Below are positions 4,720-5,588 of a stretch of 5,588 nucleotides of DNA, in pieces. Location: the NCBI GenBank assembly GCA_031271875.1, contig JAISVD010000285.1:1-5588 (forward strand), read 5' to 3'. The notes under the pieces were generated by a model. The model saw nothing but the letters and a program-made list of their open reading frames with translations. It was not told where the DNA came from and did no database searches. The first letter of the stretch is position 1. Each line of letters opens with the position of its first letter. Source of the stretch: Spirochaetaceae bacterium. GTDB lineage: Bacteria > Spirochaetota > Spirochaetia > Treponematales > Treponemataceae. The position numbers were made by a program, and so were the translations under genes.

Positions 4720-5588
4720 TTAAGAAAGTCAAATGGATTTACCGTTCTCCCGTTCCTGTATACAGTAAAGTGGAGATGCGGGCCTGTGGAATAACCGGTA
4801 TTTCCGACCTTTCCGATTACCTCTCCCTGGAGTACTGTCTGGCCTTTGCGGACACTGTAACTGATCAGGTGCGCGTACAGTGTCTGGTAACCGCTCCCAT
4901 GGGTAATGATGATGTAGTTTCCGTACACATTGCTGAACCCCGCTACGGATACCTTGCCGTCAAGGGACGCCTTGATGGAGGTTCCGGTGGGGGCGGCCAT
5001 GTCGATACCGGTATGGAACGAGCGTACCCCGGTAAAGGGATCGGGACGGTAACCGTAAGGGGAGGTCAGCCGCCAACTGACAAGGGGATAGATGAATAGT
5101 TCCCCCATCGCCTTTTTCAGATCCTGGGAAGCCAATGTCGCGTTGGGAATGAACAGCCTGTCCCCTGTATGAATCACCGCCGAGGAGAGATCGTTTGCAT
5201 CAACCAATATATCCAGGGAGATCTTGTAACTGTCTGCGATACCGAGGAGTGAGTCACTTTGGGCTACCGTATGCATAATGCCATCCATGCTGGGAATGAG
5301 CAGAGATTGCCCCGGCCGGATACGCTTTACATTTTCGATATTATTGATCGAGATGAGGGTCGAGATGTTCGAAAGCCCGAACCGCCGCGCGATAGAACTG
5401 ATATTATCGCCGCTTTTTACCGTATAGGTTTTGTAACTCACCGGCTCCGTAAAAGCCGGGAGGTTCTGGGCGGCAGCGGTTGTCTGTGACACGGGAACAG
5501 GCAGTACAAACTGTTTGAGCGACTGCGCCGCGGACAGGGTGTCCTGGAATTTATTTATCTGAAAGGAAACGGGATAGACATGAAGATT
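4716..5588 (-). CDS. LysM-containing M23 (LytM-type) peptidoglycan endopeptidase, N-terminus outside the window
   Basis: The frame is open from the right edge to a TGA at 4718-4716, giving 290 visible residues. A GTG at 5492 is a possible internal start, but no ribosome site precedes it and the frame continues upstream, so the true start is probably beyond 5588. Numbering from the edge, LysM 1 is at ~53-99 (YTVKSGDNISSIARRFG, ending GQSLLIP) and LysM 2 at ~105-148 (HTVAQSDSLLGIA, ending GDRLFIP). These modules bind peptidoglycan glycan chains. The M23 domain covers ~170-290. Its zinc ligands are His192 and Asp196 in HTGID and His273 in GPHLHF, and the catalytic histidines are His240 (LYAHL) and His271. 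All five key residues are present, so it should be an active zinc endopeptidase cutting peptide cross-bridges in the cell envelope. It heads the minus-strand group, with the zinc-ribbon and propeller/NodB genes after it. The signal peptide or membrane anchor expected upstream is not visible. Confidence 0.9.
   Translation of the reverse strand, partial: NLHVYPVSFQINKFQDTLSAAQSLKQFVLPVPVSQTTAAAQNLPAFTEPVSYKTYTVKSGDNISSIARRFGLSNISTLISINNIENVKRIRPGQSLLIPSMDGIMHTVAQSDSLLGIADSYKISLDILVDANDLSSAVIHTGDRLFIPNATLASQDLKKAMGELFIYPLVSWRLTSPYGYRPDPFTGVRSFHTGIDMAAPTGTSIKASLDGKVSVAGFSNVYGNYIIITHGSGYQTLYAHLISYSVRKGQTVLQGEVIGKVGNTGYSTGPHLHFTVYRNGRTVNPFDFLN

Noticed and set aside
5490..5492. GTG as the true start of the M23 peptidase gene
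   Set aside because: There is no ribosome site before it, no signal peptide follows it, and the frame stays open to the window edge with plausible protein sequence.
1..5588. CRISPR arrays, tRNA or rRNA genes, insertion sequences
   Set aside because: No regularly spaced repeats, cloverleaf sequences, ribosomal segments, transposase frames or paired terminal repeats were seen on either strand.

Overview
The window looks like a chromosomal piece of a spirochaete, most likely a Treponema-type organism with roughly 50% GC. This is an inference from protein style: an EpsC-like serine acetyltransferase with a long N-terminal domain, and a secreted beta-propeller/NodB fusion carrying motifs I associate from memory with treponemal deacetylase-like proteins. 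No rRNA, tRNA or other taxonomic marker is present.

Layout. (1) 1-1163, plus strand: the tail of a gene cut by the window edge, probably a patatin-like phospholipase, followed after a short gap by a complete serine O-acetyltransferase gene (cysE), the first committed step of cysteine synthesis. The tight spacing suggests co-transcription. (2) 1164-2056: an AT-rich accessory stretch. It opens with a strong hairpin. Next comes a possible decayed minus-strand remnant of a SorC-type sugar-sensing regulator. After that is a plus-strand gene of about 30% GC for a small membrane protein resembling the MotA/TolQ/ExbB proton-channel family, with no obvious partner. The stretch ends in a cluster of hairpins that serve as terminators for converging transcription. 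(3) 2057-5588, minus strand, reading right to left: a LysM/M23 peptidoglycan endopeptidase (start beyond the window), a small zinc-ribbon protein, and a 787-residue secreted beta-propeller protein with a C-terminal polysaccharide-deacetylase (NodB) fold. The first two are nearly contiguous and the last two overlap by 4 bases (ATGA).

The minus-strand genes form an envelope or cell-wall cluster: one hydrolase that should cut peptidoglycan, and one secreted protein with a carbohydrate-active fold. The most notable point is that the NodB domain has lost the usual metal ligands and most catalytic motifs, so it is probably a non-catalytic binding or scaffold protein. A strong sigma70-like promoter sits at the junction of the M23 and zinc-ribbon genes, so the last two genes can probably be expressed apart from the peptidase.

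I found no CRISPR array, transposase, integrase, tRNA or recognisable riboswitch. I see no evidence of a wholly new system. The accessory island and the degenerate NodB protein are the parts most worth a second look.
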